Below, piece by piece: positions 16,329 to 25,755 of a stretch of DNA of 64,000 nucleotides. Position numbers and translations under genes: made by a program. Every line of letters starts with the position of its first letter. Positions within the stretch are counted from its first letter, which is position 1. This DNA is from Candidatus Woesearchaeota archaeon. Its GTDB lineage: Archaea; Nanoarchaeota; Nanoarchaeia; Woesearchaeales; JAGVZT01. The DNA is taken from contig JAFCGF010000001.1 of NCBI GenBank assembly GCA_017608295.1, positions 356,655 to 420,654 on the forward strand, read 5' to 3'. A model generated the notes under the pieces. It worked only from the letters and a program-made list of their open reading frames with translations, was not told where the DNA came from and searched no databases.

Positions 16329-17821
16329 TTCCTAAATCTCATGCCCGCAGCCTCAACAGCTTCAGGGCGCTTTTTCTGCAAGTACAAGTTGACCCAGAGG
16401 TTCTGCTGCTCCTCATACTGCCAGCTCTTCGACACCTTCTGCAGCCACGAGGCAACTTCCTCGTCACTATGGCCGTTGATGTACTCAACTGCTGACGTAG
16501 TGTTCCTGTACATGGTATAGTCAGAATCTCGGTCCTGCAGGCGTGAGAGGAAATCAAACAGCACCGGGTCGTTTCCAACCGGGTAAATCAGCGCGAGCTT
16601 CGTGTCAATATCCTTAATTGATTTGAACACGCTGTACTGCTGCCTCTTCGAAGCCTTTGATATGCGCTGAATCGCATACCGGAGCTTCTTAGCCTCAGGT
16701 GATTCAGAATCGTCAATCTTCTTGAAGATGGAGTCCATGTCGTCGACAAGCGCTTCCTTTGCCCACTTCGCGAGCTCATTGTCCTGGTTAATCATCCGGG
16801 CAAGAGAAAGCTCGCCCACTTCAGGAGCGAACGCAAAGAGCCCTTCCTTGACAAAGGTATCAATAACAAGGTTCACGTCATTTCCATTCACAATCACATA
16901 CTCGTTAGTGATGCGGTTATCATTCGATGAGGGCTTATGCTCGAAATACACCAGAACCGGCTTGTTTGAGTAGAAACCAAACAGGTCCATGTTATCGTCC
17001 CTGACTTTATAGAAGTCGAGATGCATCCGGACTGGAAACACGCCCTGAGGTTCGATGAGCCTCAAGTTACCCAGAGCTGGCCTCTCTTTACCAGATGCAC
17101 CGTACTTCATCTCGAACGATTGCTGGACAACCTGCTTCACATCCTCGGAGAGGACGTATCGCGGGTCTTTCCGGACGTGCTGGACGACGTCATGCATCAT
17201 TTCCAGTGTCTCGAATGCTTTCGTAGGAGTGTCAAGTGAGACTTCCAGCTGAATCCGCCGGCCTTTGCGGACAGCTGCAGCCATGATAAGGTTTTGAACA
17301 TCAAGTGAAGGCAGATGGGTCTTCACCCTGCCATAGAGCGCCTCTCCAAGGCTGACCTGGTTCACCAGCGGTCCTGCCTTCTGGTACACCTTGTCGAGCA
17401 GCTTTCCCATAAAGGAAAACTCGTCTGAGATGATGTCGCACTTCCGCTGCTTGTCCGACACGATGATAATGTAATCATCTACATCATATCCCAGTGCGGA
17501 ACCGCCGCGGTCAATGTGGAACTCAGTATCAGCAACTTCCTCACCGAGAATCTGCTCAAGCGCTGAGCGGTACTTCTCAGCATCCTTTCCAGTAAGGGTA
17601 AGAAGCTTCTTTGCCGGTATGACTAGGCTGTTCATGCTATTAAGCGGCTTTCTCGAATTGAGATACTGGCCGCTCAGCTGCTGGCCTACAAGACCTTCAA
17701 GTACACCAAGCCCATCTTCAGGCTCAGCCTCTTGCTTGGCCTGCTTTGGCTTCTGAGGCTTCTTGTCGCGGATCTCTCCGTCTGCCTCTACTCGCTCCTT
17801 GATAAGGTCGTCTATGCTCAT
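16325..17821 (-). CDS. Unknown 498-residue soluble protein in AAA operon
   Basis: I do not recognise this protein. The N-terminal 40 residues are charged and probably disordered, beginning SIDDLIKERVEADGE. The rest looks alpha/beta, without membrane segments or an obvious catalytic motif. Its N-terminal IDDLI resembles GIDDLIGEALGE in the E2-like protein and could be a docking peptide, but the match is short. The ATG overlaps the AAA gene's stop by four bases (ATGA), and its own stop overlaps the first envelope paralogue in the same way, so translation of all three is coupled. A cytoplasmic adaptor between ATPase and envelope proteins is conceivable. Confidence 0.8.
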   Translation of the reverse strand: MSIDDLIKERVEADGEIRDKKPQKPKQAKQEAEPEDGLGVLEGLVGQQLSGQYLNSRKPLNSMNSLVIPAKKLLTLTGKDAEKYRSALEQILGEEVADTEFHIDRGGSALGYDVDDYIIIVSDKQRKCDIISDEFSFMGKLLDKVYQKAGPLVNQVSLGEALYGRVKTHLPSLDVQNLIMAAAVRKGRRIQLEVSLDTPTKAFETLEMMHDVVQHVRKDPRYVLSEDVKQVVQQSFEMKYGASGKERPALGNLRLIEPQGVFPVRMHLDFYKVRDDNMDLFGFYSNKPVLVYFEHKPSSNDNRITNEYVIVNGNDVNLVIDTFVKEGLFAFAPEVGELSLARMINQDNELAKWAKEALVDDMDSIFKKIDDSESPEAKKLRYAIQRISKASKRQQYSVFKSIKDIDTKLALIYPVGNDPVLFDFLSRLQDRDSDYTMYRNTTSAVEYINGHSDEEVASWLQKVSKSWQYEEQQNLWVNLYLQKKRPEAVEAAGMRFRK

Positions 17822-19668
17822 TGTTGGTCAGCTTTCTTCTCCTGGGCAGTCTTATCGAGCTGCTCAATGAGATATTCAATCGCTTCCAGCGGAAGGTTGT
17901 CGATGTTCGACTCAGCTGCGATGACTTTAGGGTCTCCCCGGGCCTTTGCAGCGAGCTCGTACTGTGCGACACGCTTGAGGTATTCCTCCTGCTCAGCTGA
18001 CTCCTGGTCAGCCTCACGCATGGCGTACTCTTCTTGCACACCTTCACGTATCATGTCAGGCACAATCGTCTCCATCAGCTCGGAGTACATTTCCTTAAAC
18101 TCCTCGTCTGACATATCTCTGAGATCCTGCGTGTTAGTCGGCATGTGCTCTCGGGCGACGTCGTACAATCTTAAAGCGACGTTACGAACATCTCTACCTG
18201 AGAGGCTGTTGCTGATGTCTTCCGGGTCCTCTGGATTCAAACAGAGCTTACCAATCGAGGTCCAGGTCTGCCTTGCAATCTTGTTGCCCTTGTCAGTCTG
18301 TACATAGCCGTACTTTACTCCGTCACGGAGCATGATCTCGAGCAGCTTTCCGTACTCGTCTGCCTTTGTCGGGCCTGTGACGACGAACTCCTTCTGACGA
18401 AGCCTACCGGCTGATGCCGGGTCAAGGTCCAGCGGCCTGTTCGTGGTTGAGAGGATGGCAACGTTACCATGGTTGGAACTAGCCACACCTTCAATCTCGT
18501 TTAGTAGAGTCTGCAGCAGGCTTCGCTCAGGTGAGCCTCCCTGCATCTTATCACGGGCAGTAATCAAAGCGTCGAAGTCCTCAGCGAGGATGACGTAGAG
18601 TTTCTTACCCTGGCGGACCTGGGTAAACACTTCCCTGATTCTCTCTTCAGATTCACCGAACCACTTGCTCTTCACTCCAGAGTCGAGCTTCAGCAACTCG
18701 AACGGGATGCCGTATTCCTCTGCCTTGCGCGAGAGGCTCGTGATGAACGCCATTGCAGTCAGGGTCTTACCTGTACCTGGGCGGCCTTTCATCATGATTC
18801 TCGTCGGCATCTTTGCAATATTCAGCGCACGGTTATCTTTTGTGGCTGGATTGTAGTGCAGTAAAGTATCCTCCAAACGAATGAGGAACTCGAGGAGGTC
18901 GTCGTTGCCGATGATATCGGCGTATTCGACTTCCTCCACTTCGAGCTCCCCTTTCACTGCTGGAGTGAATGTGAAACCGCTGAGCACGATATCGTCAAGT
19001 TCCCAATGAGAACCATCTAGATTCCAGCTCGCGTCTGTGAGCCTGTATCTGTCCATCACGTCAGCATACCTGTCTTTCTCGAACTCTATCTGGTTGATGA
19101 GGAAGCTGTAGAAGCCCTGCAGTATCTGGTTGAACTCCTGGTCTCCCATCTCCCCAGTCTGTATCTGCCCCTTAGCCAGGGCATCGACAAGGGTCTTTGT
19201 CGAGTTGTACACGAGGTTCTTCTTCGAATGTGAGAAGTCCACAGTCAGAGTATAGCTGCCCTCGTCGAGAAGCTCACTTCCCAGCGTAGTCAGGCCTGCG
19301 ACTGCACCAGCATACAATGAATAGAGGTTGATGAAAGATGATTCATGCCTCTTCACACTATCTGCCTTGCCTTCTTCTTCCGGCTTAATGAGGTCCTCTA
19401 ATCCCTTATGGACACTCATGTAAGTGGTGAGAGCACGGGCGTAGCTGTCCATACTCTTGACCTGCTCGCTGCTGTTCCATCCCTGCTCGCCGATGTGGTC
19501 TCTGACAAATGTCGAGAGACTGTAGTAGCGCTCAGGCTTCACTCCTTCCGGCAGCATGCCTGACTCTGTCTCTTTGAATGGCAGGTATCCCTGCTCTGAA
19601 AGGTGCTCGCGCACCCATGATTCTTTGCTTTTCCATGTCTTTGGATTGATTTTTCTTAGTTGTGTCAT
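17818..19668 (-). CDS. Cdc48/katanin-class AAA ATPase
   Basis: A 616-residue protein with one AAA module at about 255-470. Walker A is GRPGTGKT (295-302). Pore loop SKWFGESEERIREVF (K335-W336-F337-G338) is the classical substrate-threading loop of p97, katanin and Vps4-type unfoldases. The Walker B region reads LYVILAEDFDAL: the usual Asp-Glu pair appears as Glu363-Asp364. Sensor 1 is STTNRP (407-412) and a GR pair follows at 421-422. The first 250 residues are unique and contain WELDDIVLSGFTFTPA, which resembles a stretch of the VWA protein at 44447. Such ATPases unfold or extract proteins, often ubiquitinated ones, which fits the E1/E2/JAMM genes across the divergent promoter. Confidence 0.9.
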   Translation of the reverse strand: MTQLRKINPKTWKSKESWVREHLSEQGYLPFKETESGMLPEGVKPERYYSLSTFVRDHIGEQGWNSSEQVKSMDSYARALTTYMSVHKGLEDLIKPEEEGKADSVKRHESSFINLYSLYAGAVAGLTTLGSELLDEGSYTLTVDFSHSKKNLVYNSTKTLVDALAKGQIQTGEMGDQEFNQILQGFYSFLINQIEFEKDRYADVMDRYRLTDASWNLDGSHWELDDIVLSGFTFTPAVKGELEVEEVEYADIIGNDDLLEFLIRLEDTLLHYNPATKDNRALNIAKMPTRIMMKGRPGTGKTLTAMAFITSLSRKAEEYGIPFELLKLDSGVKSKWFGESEERIREVFTQVRQGKKLYVILAEDFDALITARDKMQGGSPERSLLQTLLNEIEGVASSNHGNVAILSTTNRPLDLDPASAGRLRQKEFVVTGPTKADEYGKLLEIMLRDGVKYGYVQTDKGNKIARQTWTSIGKLCLNPEDPEDISNSLSGRDVRNVALRLYDVAREHMPTNTQDLRDMSDEEFKEMYSELMETIVPDMIREGVQEEYAMREADQESAEQEEYLKRVAQYELAAKARGDPKVIAAESNIDNLPLEAIEYLIEQLDKTAQEKKADQQ

Positions 19669-19686
19669 GTTCTTTTTACTCCAGCT

Positions 19687-20769
19687 TTAAGCTTCATATA
19701 TCTTCAATGGACTTCCCTTGGTCAGTTCGGAGAGTTCGTTCCTGATACCTGCGTCGGCAACAGCGAACTCTTCAAATTGGATGTCTTCCTTGCGTACATC
19801 TTCCCGCCAGCTGATGCTGCCAAATAGCTTGCTCTTTGCTTTCTCGACAGCCCCTCTGCTTGAGATGTAGTCGCGCCTGAATCTCAGGAAACCTGAGTCC
19901 TGCGCATCTGCGAGGATGGTTTTCACCTCTCGACTTCCGTTCTTTGTCCAGTGAGAGTAAAATGGGCCGAACACGCCGACTGAGACGTGCTTTGGATGTA
20001 ATTCCTCGAGCCCGTTGAGCGCGTCCATCATGGCGTACGGACCGCGCCCGAACTGCTTCTTGATAATCGTGATAAGGTCTTCAGACACTCCGATAACTCC
20101 GTTCTTCTCCCAGATATGCTTGCCTGTGCCTCTGGTCGTGTCTCTCCAGTTCTCAAGCAGTATGACGTAGCTGTTGTACGTGCCCTGCCCGGTATTATAT
20201 GCGGTAAACGCGAGCTTGAATTCCTGTACATAGTAGCCTTCAATCGCGTCTCCTTTGCCAGTGAGCTCTCCGCGCAGATCCTGCGCGACATCTGTCTTGG
20301 TCACTATAGGAAGGTCGGCTTCTGACAGGCGCTTCCTGAAGTCTTCTGAACGGTAGAGTTCAGAAAGGCGGTTGTATGCTTCCAGGTGCTCTTCTCCATT
20401 GTTGTGCATCTCGAAGAGAAGATACTCGAGGCCGTCTGCGAATGCTGTTTTCTTCTGTCCAGCTTTTCCTTTTTCAAGCTGAAGAATCTGCGTGAGGTGG
20501 TGCATCCCTGGCAGCCCGCTCTCTCTGTAGAGCGAGATGTCAGTATAGATGCCGCGGTTCTCAGTGTAGTCAGAAGAACCGTTGATGAACCTCAGGAAGT
20601 CCATGACCTGGCCTATCCTGCTCAGCTCTCCAATAAGGTCTGGATAGACCTTATCGTCAAGCCCAGGGTCAGCGGAGAAGTTCCTGCAGAGAGCGTCTGT
20701 GCTCTCAACAAGTGTGCTGAGATAGCGCTCCTTCTCTTCTCCTTCCAAATCCAGGAAATCGAGGCTCAT
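19687..20769 (-). CDS. Unknown 360-residue protein in AAA operon
   Basis: A soluble protein that I do not recognise. It has an acidic helical N-terminus, a central part with several aromatic beta-like stretches (EGYYVQEFKLAFTAYN, YNSYVILLENW) and a C-terminal alpha/beta region (VSVGVFGPFYSHW). There is no signal peptide, membrane helix, zinc motif or nucleotide-binding loop. It lies 18 bases before the AAA gene and 27 bases after the coiled-coil gene, so it is a core operon member. Confidence 0.78.
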   Translation of the reverse strand: MSLDFLDLEGEEKERYLSTLVESTDALCRNFSADPGLDDKVYPDLIGELSRIGQVMDFLRFINGSSDYTENRGIYTDISLYRESGLPGMHHLTQILQLEKGKAGQKKTAFADGLEYLLFEMHNNGEEHLEAYNRLSELYRSEDFRKRLSEADLPIVTKTDVAQDLRGELTGKGDAIEGYYVQEFKLAFTAYNTGQGTYNSYVILLENWRDTTRGTGKHIWEKNGVIGVSEDLITIIKKQFGRGPYAMMDALNGLEELHPKHVSVGVFGPFYSHWTKNGSREVKTILADAQDSGFLRFRRDYISSRGAVEKAKSKLFGSISWREDVRKEDIQFEEFAVADAGIRNELSELTKGSPLKIYEA

Positions 20770-20796
20770 TGTAGATTCCTACCTAAATCCAGAGGA

Positions 20797-22053
20797 TTAG
20801 GCTTCTTCGTCCATCTCCATTGGCTCAGTAGCCAGCCCGTCCGGGTTGAGGATGTACTCCTTCTCAACGAAGACCTTCTGCGACATCAGGTGGTATGCGT
20901 CCTGGAATCGTTTCAGGGCGTCGATGGTCTCGCTGGAATACTTTTTCACAGTCTCGACCTTCTCTTCGTCCCAGAATGGCTCTGCAAGCATCTTCATTGA
21001 CTCAAGCGCAATCGCTCGTGCAGCAGCTGCGTTGAGCATGAGAATCTCGTTTGCTCGCCCCATGGTCTGCTGGTAGACGGTGATGACCTCTTCAGCCAGC
21101 ATGGTCGCGCATGCAACTTTAGCCTGCTGCTGGAAGATAGGCATTGAATGCCGAATCTGCGCGTCGTATCCAATCTTCATCATCTCATATGACATGACGA
21201 GGGCCTTGACATTAGAGAGTGTTGCTTCCTGGGCTCGCTTCGAGTTCTCAGCGCTCCTTAGGTGCTCGTCGGCGTTCTGCCGCTCTCTCTGTGTGTCGAG
21301 AAGAATGTTCTCGAGCTGGTTCACGTCGCCCTGCTTCATAGTCACATCAAGGGCGAAATCTTCTTTCTCCTTAGTGCCATTGACCATGGCGTCGAGCTGG
21401 GTAACCATCTCAGTGTATTCCACCTTCGATGCGTCGAAGGCTGCCTGGGCTTTGGTGACCTCTTCCTCGAGGATTCCGGACTCTTCTCTCCATTTGAGGG
21501 AGTCTGTCTCAAGGAACTCATAGTGCTTCTCACCCTGCTTGTGCAGGACTTTCAGTTCTTCAAGCCCCTCAGCTACCCTGTCACGGGCTCCGATGAAGTT
21601 TCGAACTGTCTGTTCAAAGATGCTGTCCAGAACCCCTCCGTTTCGGGAGACGAGCCGCTCGACTCCTTCTCGGCCGGCTTCTCTGACTGGACCCAACCAT
21701 TTCAGCAGCGGGTTCTTGTACATCGCTTTGTACATGCCGAACTGCCAGTTTTTCAGTTCTGAGAGCCGTGTATCCCACTCTGAAGCGAGATGCTTGTGCT
21801 CGTCGTTGAGTTCGTCAAGATCAAGCGCATAACTTACCATGCGTGTTGAGAAGTCCTTAATAGATAGTCCCATGAGTCCGCTTTGGCCCATGGCTTTCTC
21901 GACTTCCTGTCGTCCCGATCGGGTTGAGCGCTCAACGTCTGAGACGCTCTCTCGTGACTGCTCTCCTGTGAGCAGTTCCATTAGTGTCTGTTCTCCAATC
22001 TTTGTCTCTTCAAGAGACTTTGTGTCGGTGTGTGTTCCTTTTGCCATTTTCAT
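20797..22053 (-). CDS. Coiled-coil protein, first gene of leftward arm
   Basis: A 418-residue, mostly helical protein. Residues 60-330 have long heptad-like stretches (LKVLHKQGEKHYEFLETDSLKWREESGILEEE and others, given here in part). The C-terminal third (MPIFQQQAKVACATMLAEEV, MGRANEILMLNAAAARAIA) faintly recalls TelA/toxic-anion-resistance proteins, which are long helical bundles; I hold this loosely. The tail is acidic. No membrane helix. It is the first gene after the divergent promoter region, with GGAG four bases before the ATG. It could be a scaffold for the AAA ATPase. Confidence 0.75.
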   Translation of the reverse strand: MKMAKGTHTDTKSLEETKIGEQTLMELLTGEQSRESVSDVERSTRSGRQEVEKAMGQSGLMGLSIKDFSTRMVSYALDLDELNDEHKHLASEWDTRLSELKNWQFGMYKAMYKNPLLKWLGPVREAGREGVERLVSRNGGVLDSIFEQTVRNFIGARDRVAEGLEELKVLHKQGEKHYEFLETDSLKWREESGILEEEVTKAQAAFDASKVEYTEMVTQLDAMVNGTKEKEDFALDVTMKQGDVNQLENILLDTQRERQNADEHLRSAENSKRAQEATLSNVKALVMSYEMMKIGYDAQIRHSMPIFQQQAKVACATMLAEEVITVYQQTMGRANEILMLNAAAARAIALESMKMLAEPFWDEEKVETVKKYSSETIDALKRFQDAYHLMSQKVFVEKEYILNPDGLATEPMEMDEEA

Positions 22054-22330
22054 TCTTCTCCTTTTTTCACGAAGTCATTAACTGAGAATTCCGTCGTAAT
22101 CCTCTTTCGGATTCTCACTCCAGCATCGTGTTCTTTCTTTTCCTGAATGAGGGACAGTGTTTACAATTATAAGACTTTTTTTAGAAATCTTCGCATTTCC
22201 CGAGAAATCAGCTGTGAAATTTGGATATGTTGCACTTTCAGAAAACAACCTTATTATGTATCTCCTTGCTTATTCCGTCAGGACAAGAGAGACAAACGCG
22301 ATTTTGAGTGAGCGTTAAGAGGAAATAAGA
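22054..22330. promoter_or_regulatory. Divergent promoter region of the conjugation locus
   Basis: This spacer separates the two arms. Leftward: a TATA-like CTTATAATTG at 22164-22173, giving a leader of about 90 bases that contains a small AATCC/GGATT hairpin (22097-22112). Rightward: the core AAAACAACCTTATTAT near 22242-22257, which recurs before the E1 gene and may be a BRE/TATA-type element or a regulator site. The rightward leader is about 50-60 bases and has GAGGAA before the ATG. Both arms can be controlled from here. Confidence 0.55.
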
Positions 22331-22936
22331 ATGGAAACACAAGCAGAAAATCCACTGACATCATTGCCGCCAGAGCGGCACAACGGAAGCGCAGACTTCT
22401 ATAAAGAGAAGAAATGCATATACGCCTTTCTCATAGGTTCGGCGCTGACAGAAGACAAGAACTGCTACAGGGTAGCATGGATTGACAGCCGGGACGGGAC
22501 AGGCCCGGACATGACACTTGACCTTGGCTTCCTTGAGATGACACTGAGAGACTTCCTCACACAATATGTTGTTGAGTACGACGTGCGAAGGCTCGCAAAG
22601 AATGAAGAGAAAGTGGCGCTTAACGACACCCGTGACGGGATAACCCATATGGGCGGCGGAAGGCGGCAGTTGAATGAGCCCCTTTCCGGAAGGAAGAACG
22701 AGGCCATGGTGTATACCCTCTCTCCTTTGCGAGGAAACACGAACCCGAGGGGAATCTCCTCACTCGACGTCAAGCTCAAAGATATCTGCTGGCTGAACCG
22801 GATTGTAAGAGAAGACACAGGCCATGAATCGACAGAGGACGATGTCATGGTGTGGTCCTACGGCTTCAGGCTGAGCTACACCACCCATATGGCAGGCGGC
22901 TCAGACTTAGAGCTCGAATCCTTGCTTGAAGACTAA
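22331..22936 (+). CDS. Unknown 201-residue protein, first gene of rightward arm
   Basis: I do not recognise the fold. After a disordered N-terminus come probable beta strands (KKCIYAFLIGSAL, CYRVAWIDSR) and a helix (MTLRDFLTQYVVEYDVRRL), a GGG-containing loop, and a C-terminal part that ends HMAGG followed by an acidic ten-residue tail. The double Gly near the end is the shape of a ubiquitin-like precursor cut by a JAMM protease, and the gene's position directly before the E2-like gene would suit a modifier. This is only a hypothesis: no beta-grasp signature is clear. Its stop lies about 16 bases before the E2-like start. Confidence 0.75.
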   Translation: METQAENPLTSLPPERHNGSADFYKEKKCIYAFLIGSALTEDKNCYRVAWIDSRDGTGPDMTLDLGFLEMTLRDFLTQYVVEYDVRRLAKNEEKVALNDTRDGITHMGGGRRQLNEPLSGRKNEAMVYTLSPLRGNTNPRGISSLDVKLKDICWLNRIVREDTGHESTEDDVMVWSYGFRLSYTTHMAGGSDLELESLLED

Positions 22937-22952
22937 TATTATACTAAAGGTA

Positions 22953-24452
22953 ATGACAATGACAATCTCGACACACCTCACGAAGCTCCTCGAAGAAGAG
23001 GAGCCTTATGTAACCACACTCCTCAGAGATGGGGTAGTCCTCCTTGGCGGGAGGTTCTACAAGCCGGCTTACAGGCCTGATACAGGCCGAGATGTTCTTT
23101 CTATTGGAAAGCACTCTCTTGCCCTTGAGCCGATGGAGAGCCTTCCCCGCCTGGAGAGGATGTACCTCGAGGAGCCAAGTGTGTTCGAGGCATTCATGGA
23201 GATCCAGAAGGAGTACATGAAAGTCGACCACAGGGTTTCACTTCCTAGAAACCTGAACGACGTGCTTGTCGAAGAGAAGCTGCTGAGCCTGCTCATCGAC
23301 GATGTCCTTCCCTTTTTCGTATCAACAGACAGCGCCTTGGACGATATGCTTCGCGAAGTGACGGGAACAGCAACAGCGAAGAGCGCACCCACCGCAAGCA
23401 CCAAGACTATAAAAACTACGAAGAAAAAAATGTTCAGCAGCGGAATAGACGACCTCATAGGAGAGGCACTTGGAGAGAATTATATTCAATCATCAAAGAA
23501 GGAGAAGTCCTTCCTCACACTTGGAAAGAGCTGCATGATGGCAGCTGCGATGAGAAAGTTCGGCCTGAAGGACATCTGCACCATGCGCATCGGCCCGGGA
23601 GCTGCAGAATGGATATATGAGTTGCAGCCGAAGTTCTCGCCAGACGGAGTGGACTTTGTTGAAGATGCCACCATCACGCTCAACAAAAAGTTTTACATGC
23701 TCGTGCCGAAGATGCCGTTGAGCAAACTGCTCGATGAATATGCCGAGCAGATAGACCTCATGCTGAAGCGAGAGGCGATGAATGCCAAGATGGGCATCAG
23801 CGACGCGAATCTAAAGCTTGAGGAACTTGTGTCCACGCTAGAAGAACCGCAGTACAAGGAAGCAGGCATAGGAGTCGAACGCCTGCGCCATAATGTATAT
23901 GTCCTCTCAATGAAGGTGCCGCAGTTTGCGAACCTCGGCGAGGACGGCAACATCTATTCATTCCCGGCATGCGAAGTCGCTGTGAAAGTTAACGCTACGA
24001 AGAGATCTCCAAGCGCACCCTACAAAATCACGATGAACGACCCCTATGTCACGGGAACATACCTTCATCCCTTTGTCACGATGCCGGACCAGATAACTCA
24101 GGGATTAGAAGAGGATATGCACATCTGCCTTGACGATGAGACAATCCCGCTGGAGCAGCGTGCCTCAACTCTATTCAAATCATACTCGCTCGGAAAGAGG
24201 ATAGCTGCCTATCTCAATCATTCGAAGCAGATTATCATGTCAGGTTACATGCTCAAGGATCCACCACGAAAGAGGAAAAAGAAGCCCTTTGACGTGGATT
24301 CAGCTCCGAGAACAAAGCTTAGCGAGCACAAGGCCCATTATGGCCAGCTCGAGAAAAGCTATGGTTGGATTCTGAAGCACAAGATGCCGGTGACGAACGT
24401 GAGCGAGGAGCAGCTCGAGAGCGTCATGGCCGGCGGTAAGCTTTCAAATTAG
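22953..24452 (+). CDS. UBC/E2-like protein with N-terminal extension
   Basis: About 499 residues. The region from about 310 to 440 reads like a ubiquitin-conjugating (UBC) fold: a strand pair, SPSAPYKI in the place of the YPxxPP segment, then TYLHPFV (as in the HPN motif) and HICLDD, which matches the ICLD motif of E2 enzymes. C392 would be the thioester cysteine. The N-terminal 300 residues are not recognised; a Ser/Thr/Lys-rich linker near 150 divides them, followed by GIDDLIGEALGE. The tail ends MAGGKLSN. The ATG at 22953 or 22959 is preferred over an upstream TTG because AAAGGT precedes it. The JAMM gene follows 13 bases later. The E2 assignment rests on motif order, not on a search. Confidence 0.72.
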   Translation: MTMTISTHLTKLLEEEEPYVTTLLRDGVVLLGGRFYKPAYRPDTGRDVLSIGKHSLALEPMESLPRLERMYLEEPSVFEAFMEIQKEYMKVDHRVSLPRNLNDVLVEEKLLSLLIDDVLPFFVSTDSALDDMLREVTGTATAKSAPTASTKTIKTTKKKMFSSGIDDLIGEALGENYIQSSKKEKSFLTLGKSCMMAAAMRKFGLKDICTMRIGPGAAEWIYELQPKFSPDGVDFVEDATITLNKKFYMLVPKMPLSKLLDEYAEQIDLMLKREAMNAKMGISDANLKLEELVSTLEEPQYKEAGIGVERLRHNVYVLSMKVPQFANLGEDGNIYSFPACEVAVKVNATKRSPSAPYKITMNDPYVTGTYLHPFVTMPDQITQGLEEDMHICLDDETIPLEQRASTLFKSYSLGKRIAAYLNHSKQIIMSGYMLKDPPRKRKKKPFDVDSAPRTKLSEHKAHYGQLEKSYGWILKHKMPVTNVSEEQLESVMAGGKLSN

Positions 24453-24465
24453 GTGAACAAACAAA

Positions 24466-25755
24466 ATGACAGACGATGGATTAACAGACCTGATCAATAG
24501 CAGGTTGGAAGAACAGCACAAAGAACGAACAGTAGTCATACCGGCTACACAGGACATAGACATTGTCCGTATCTCACCGGGTGCAGTGGCGAAATTTTAC
24601 GCCATCCGGGACATATATAGAGGTATGCTCAAGGACGCTGGAGCCCTGACTGTTGAGCAGCAGAGTAAGGAGTTCTATACCTTCATGATGCGAAAGCCAG
24701 GACAGGACATCACAACAGATTTCTACATTCCTAAGCAGTCGGAGAACACCGCTGCCTATACTGAGGTGGATATGGACGAGGAAGCCCTGAGCGGTGCCCT
24801 TAGAGAGATTGGGCGCGACTCAAGTAAAGAAATCTACGCATGGGCGCACATCCACCCCCTGCCGCATACCTTTGCTGAGACGCTCTGGTCAAGTGACGAG
24901 GACAAGGCGAACCATCAGCGGTTTGTGATGAAGAATGTCCGCTCAAATGTAGAGAATCACCTCATAGGGCACGACATCACAAAGATGTTCCAGCTCGAGG
25001 CAAGTGTCGAGGGTGAAACCCTCGTTTTGCACGACCCGGACTCTGAGAACCTCTATAGGCTTGAATACAACGTTTCTGCGCTTGCGGGCAAACTTGTCTC
25101 CTCGCTGAAAGAGCAGGGAGTCAAGGTCAAGGACGAGGCTGATGCCGAGGCTATTGTCCGAGAGCTGCTTACTGACGAGAACGCTATCAAGATGCTCGAG
25201 GACCACCAGCCGGTCTCGATTGTGTATGGAAAGAGCCTTATCTTCAACTGCAGAGGCAGTGCGAAAGACGTGATTGAGAAATTCTCAAAAGATGGCGGAG
25301 TGAAGGACAATTCCATCCTCTACGCCGAGGTCTTCGGCTATCTCCTGGACAGCCAGGGCAGAGTCGTTGCAGATACATACAACTGCATCGAAGTGCCTGT
25401 ACAGGTTGTCGAGGTAGATGGAGATTTCGCGCTGACTGACGATTACGAGCTGAGCCCGAAGCACATGGCCCAGCTTGAGCGCGAAGTGAAGAAGCAGATC
25501 TTGCTCAAGCCAAAGCGGAAGCCGTACGAGATGAAGCCGGTCCCGGTCACTCCAGTGACTAAGCCAGGCCAGACTCTCGAAGAGACTGTCAAGAAGCCAG
25601 TGTCGGAGTTGAAGCACGTCGTTGTCGCTGAGAGCGGCGAGGACAAGCTCAACCTCTGGCAGCGTTTCCTGAAAGTCTTCGGACTGTACCAGCCGAAAGG
25701 CATGGAGCAGGATGACGATGAGGAAGAGAGCGAGCTCGAAGAGAAGGTGAACTAA
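24466..25755 (+). CDS. JAMM-domain protein, isopeptidase-like
   Basis: A 429-residue protein. The N-terminal 200 residues carry a JAB/MPN+ domain: AHIHPLPHTF with H128 and H130, then SSDED with the metal-binding Asp at 144-146; the candidate catalytic Glu lies in QSKEFYTFMM near residue 66. The spacing from the second His to the Ser-x-x-Asp is a few residues longer than in small JAMM proteases. The middle and C-terminal parts are unknown; the end is Glu-rich. There is no membrane helix. AGGTGA precedes the ATG by ten bases. In ubiquitin-like operons such proteins mature the modifier or remove it from targets. Confidence 0.82.
   Translation: MTDDGLTDLINSRLEEQHKERTVVIPATQDIDIVRISPGAVAKFYAIRDIYRGMLKDAGALTVEQQSKEFYTFMMRKPGQDITTDFYIPKQSENTAAYTEVDMDEEALSGALREIGRDSSKEIYAWAHIHPLPHTFAETLWSSDEDKANHQRFVMKNVRSNVENHLIGHDITKMFQLEASVEGETLVLHDPDSENLYRLEYNVSALAGKLVSSLKEQGVKVKDEADAEAIVRELLTDENAIKMLEDHQPVSIVYGKSLIFNCRGSAKDVIEKFSKDGGVKDNSILYAEVFGYLLDSQGRVVADTYNCIEVPVQVVEVDGDFALTDDYELSPKHMAQLEREVKKQILLKPKRKPYEMKPVPVTPVTKPGQTLEETVKKPVSELKHVVVAESGEDKLNLWQRFLKVFGLYQPKGMEQDDDEEESELEEKVN

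Noticed and set aside
20797..22053. Firm assignment as TelA tellurite-resistance protein
   Set aside because: Only faint helical similarity without the family's clear motifs; mentioned only as a possibility.
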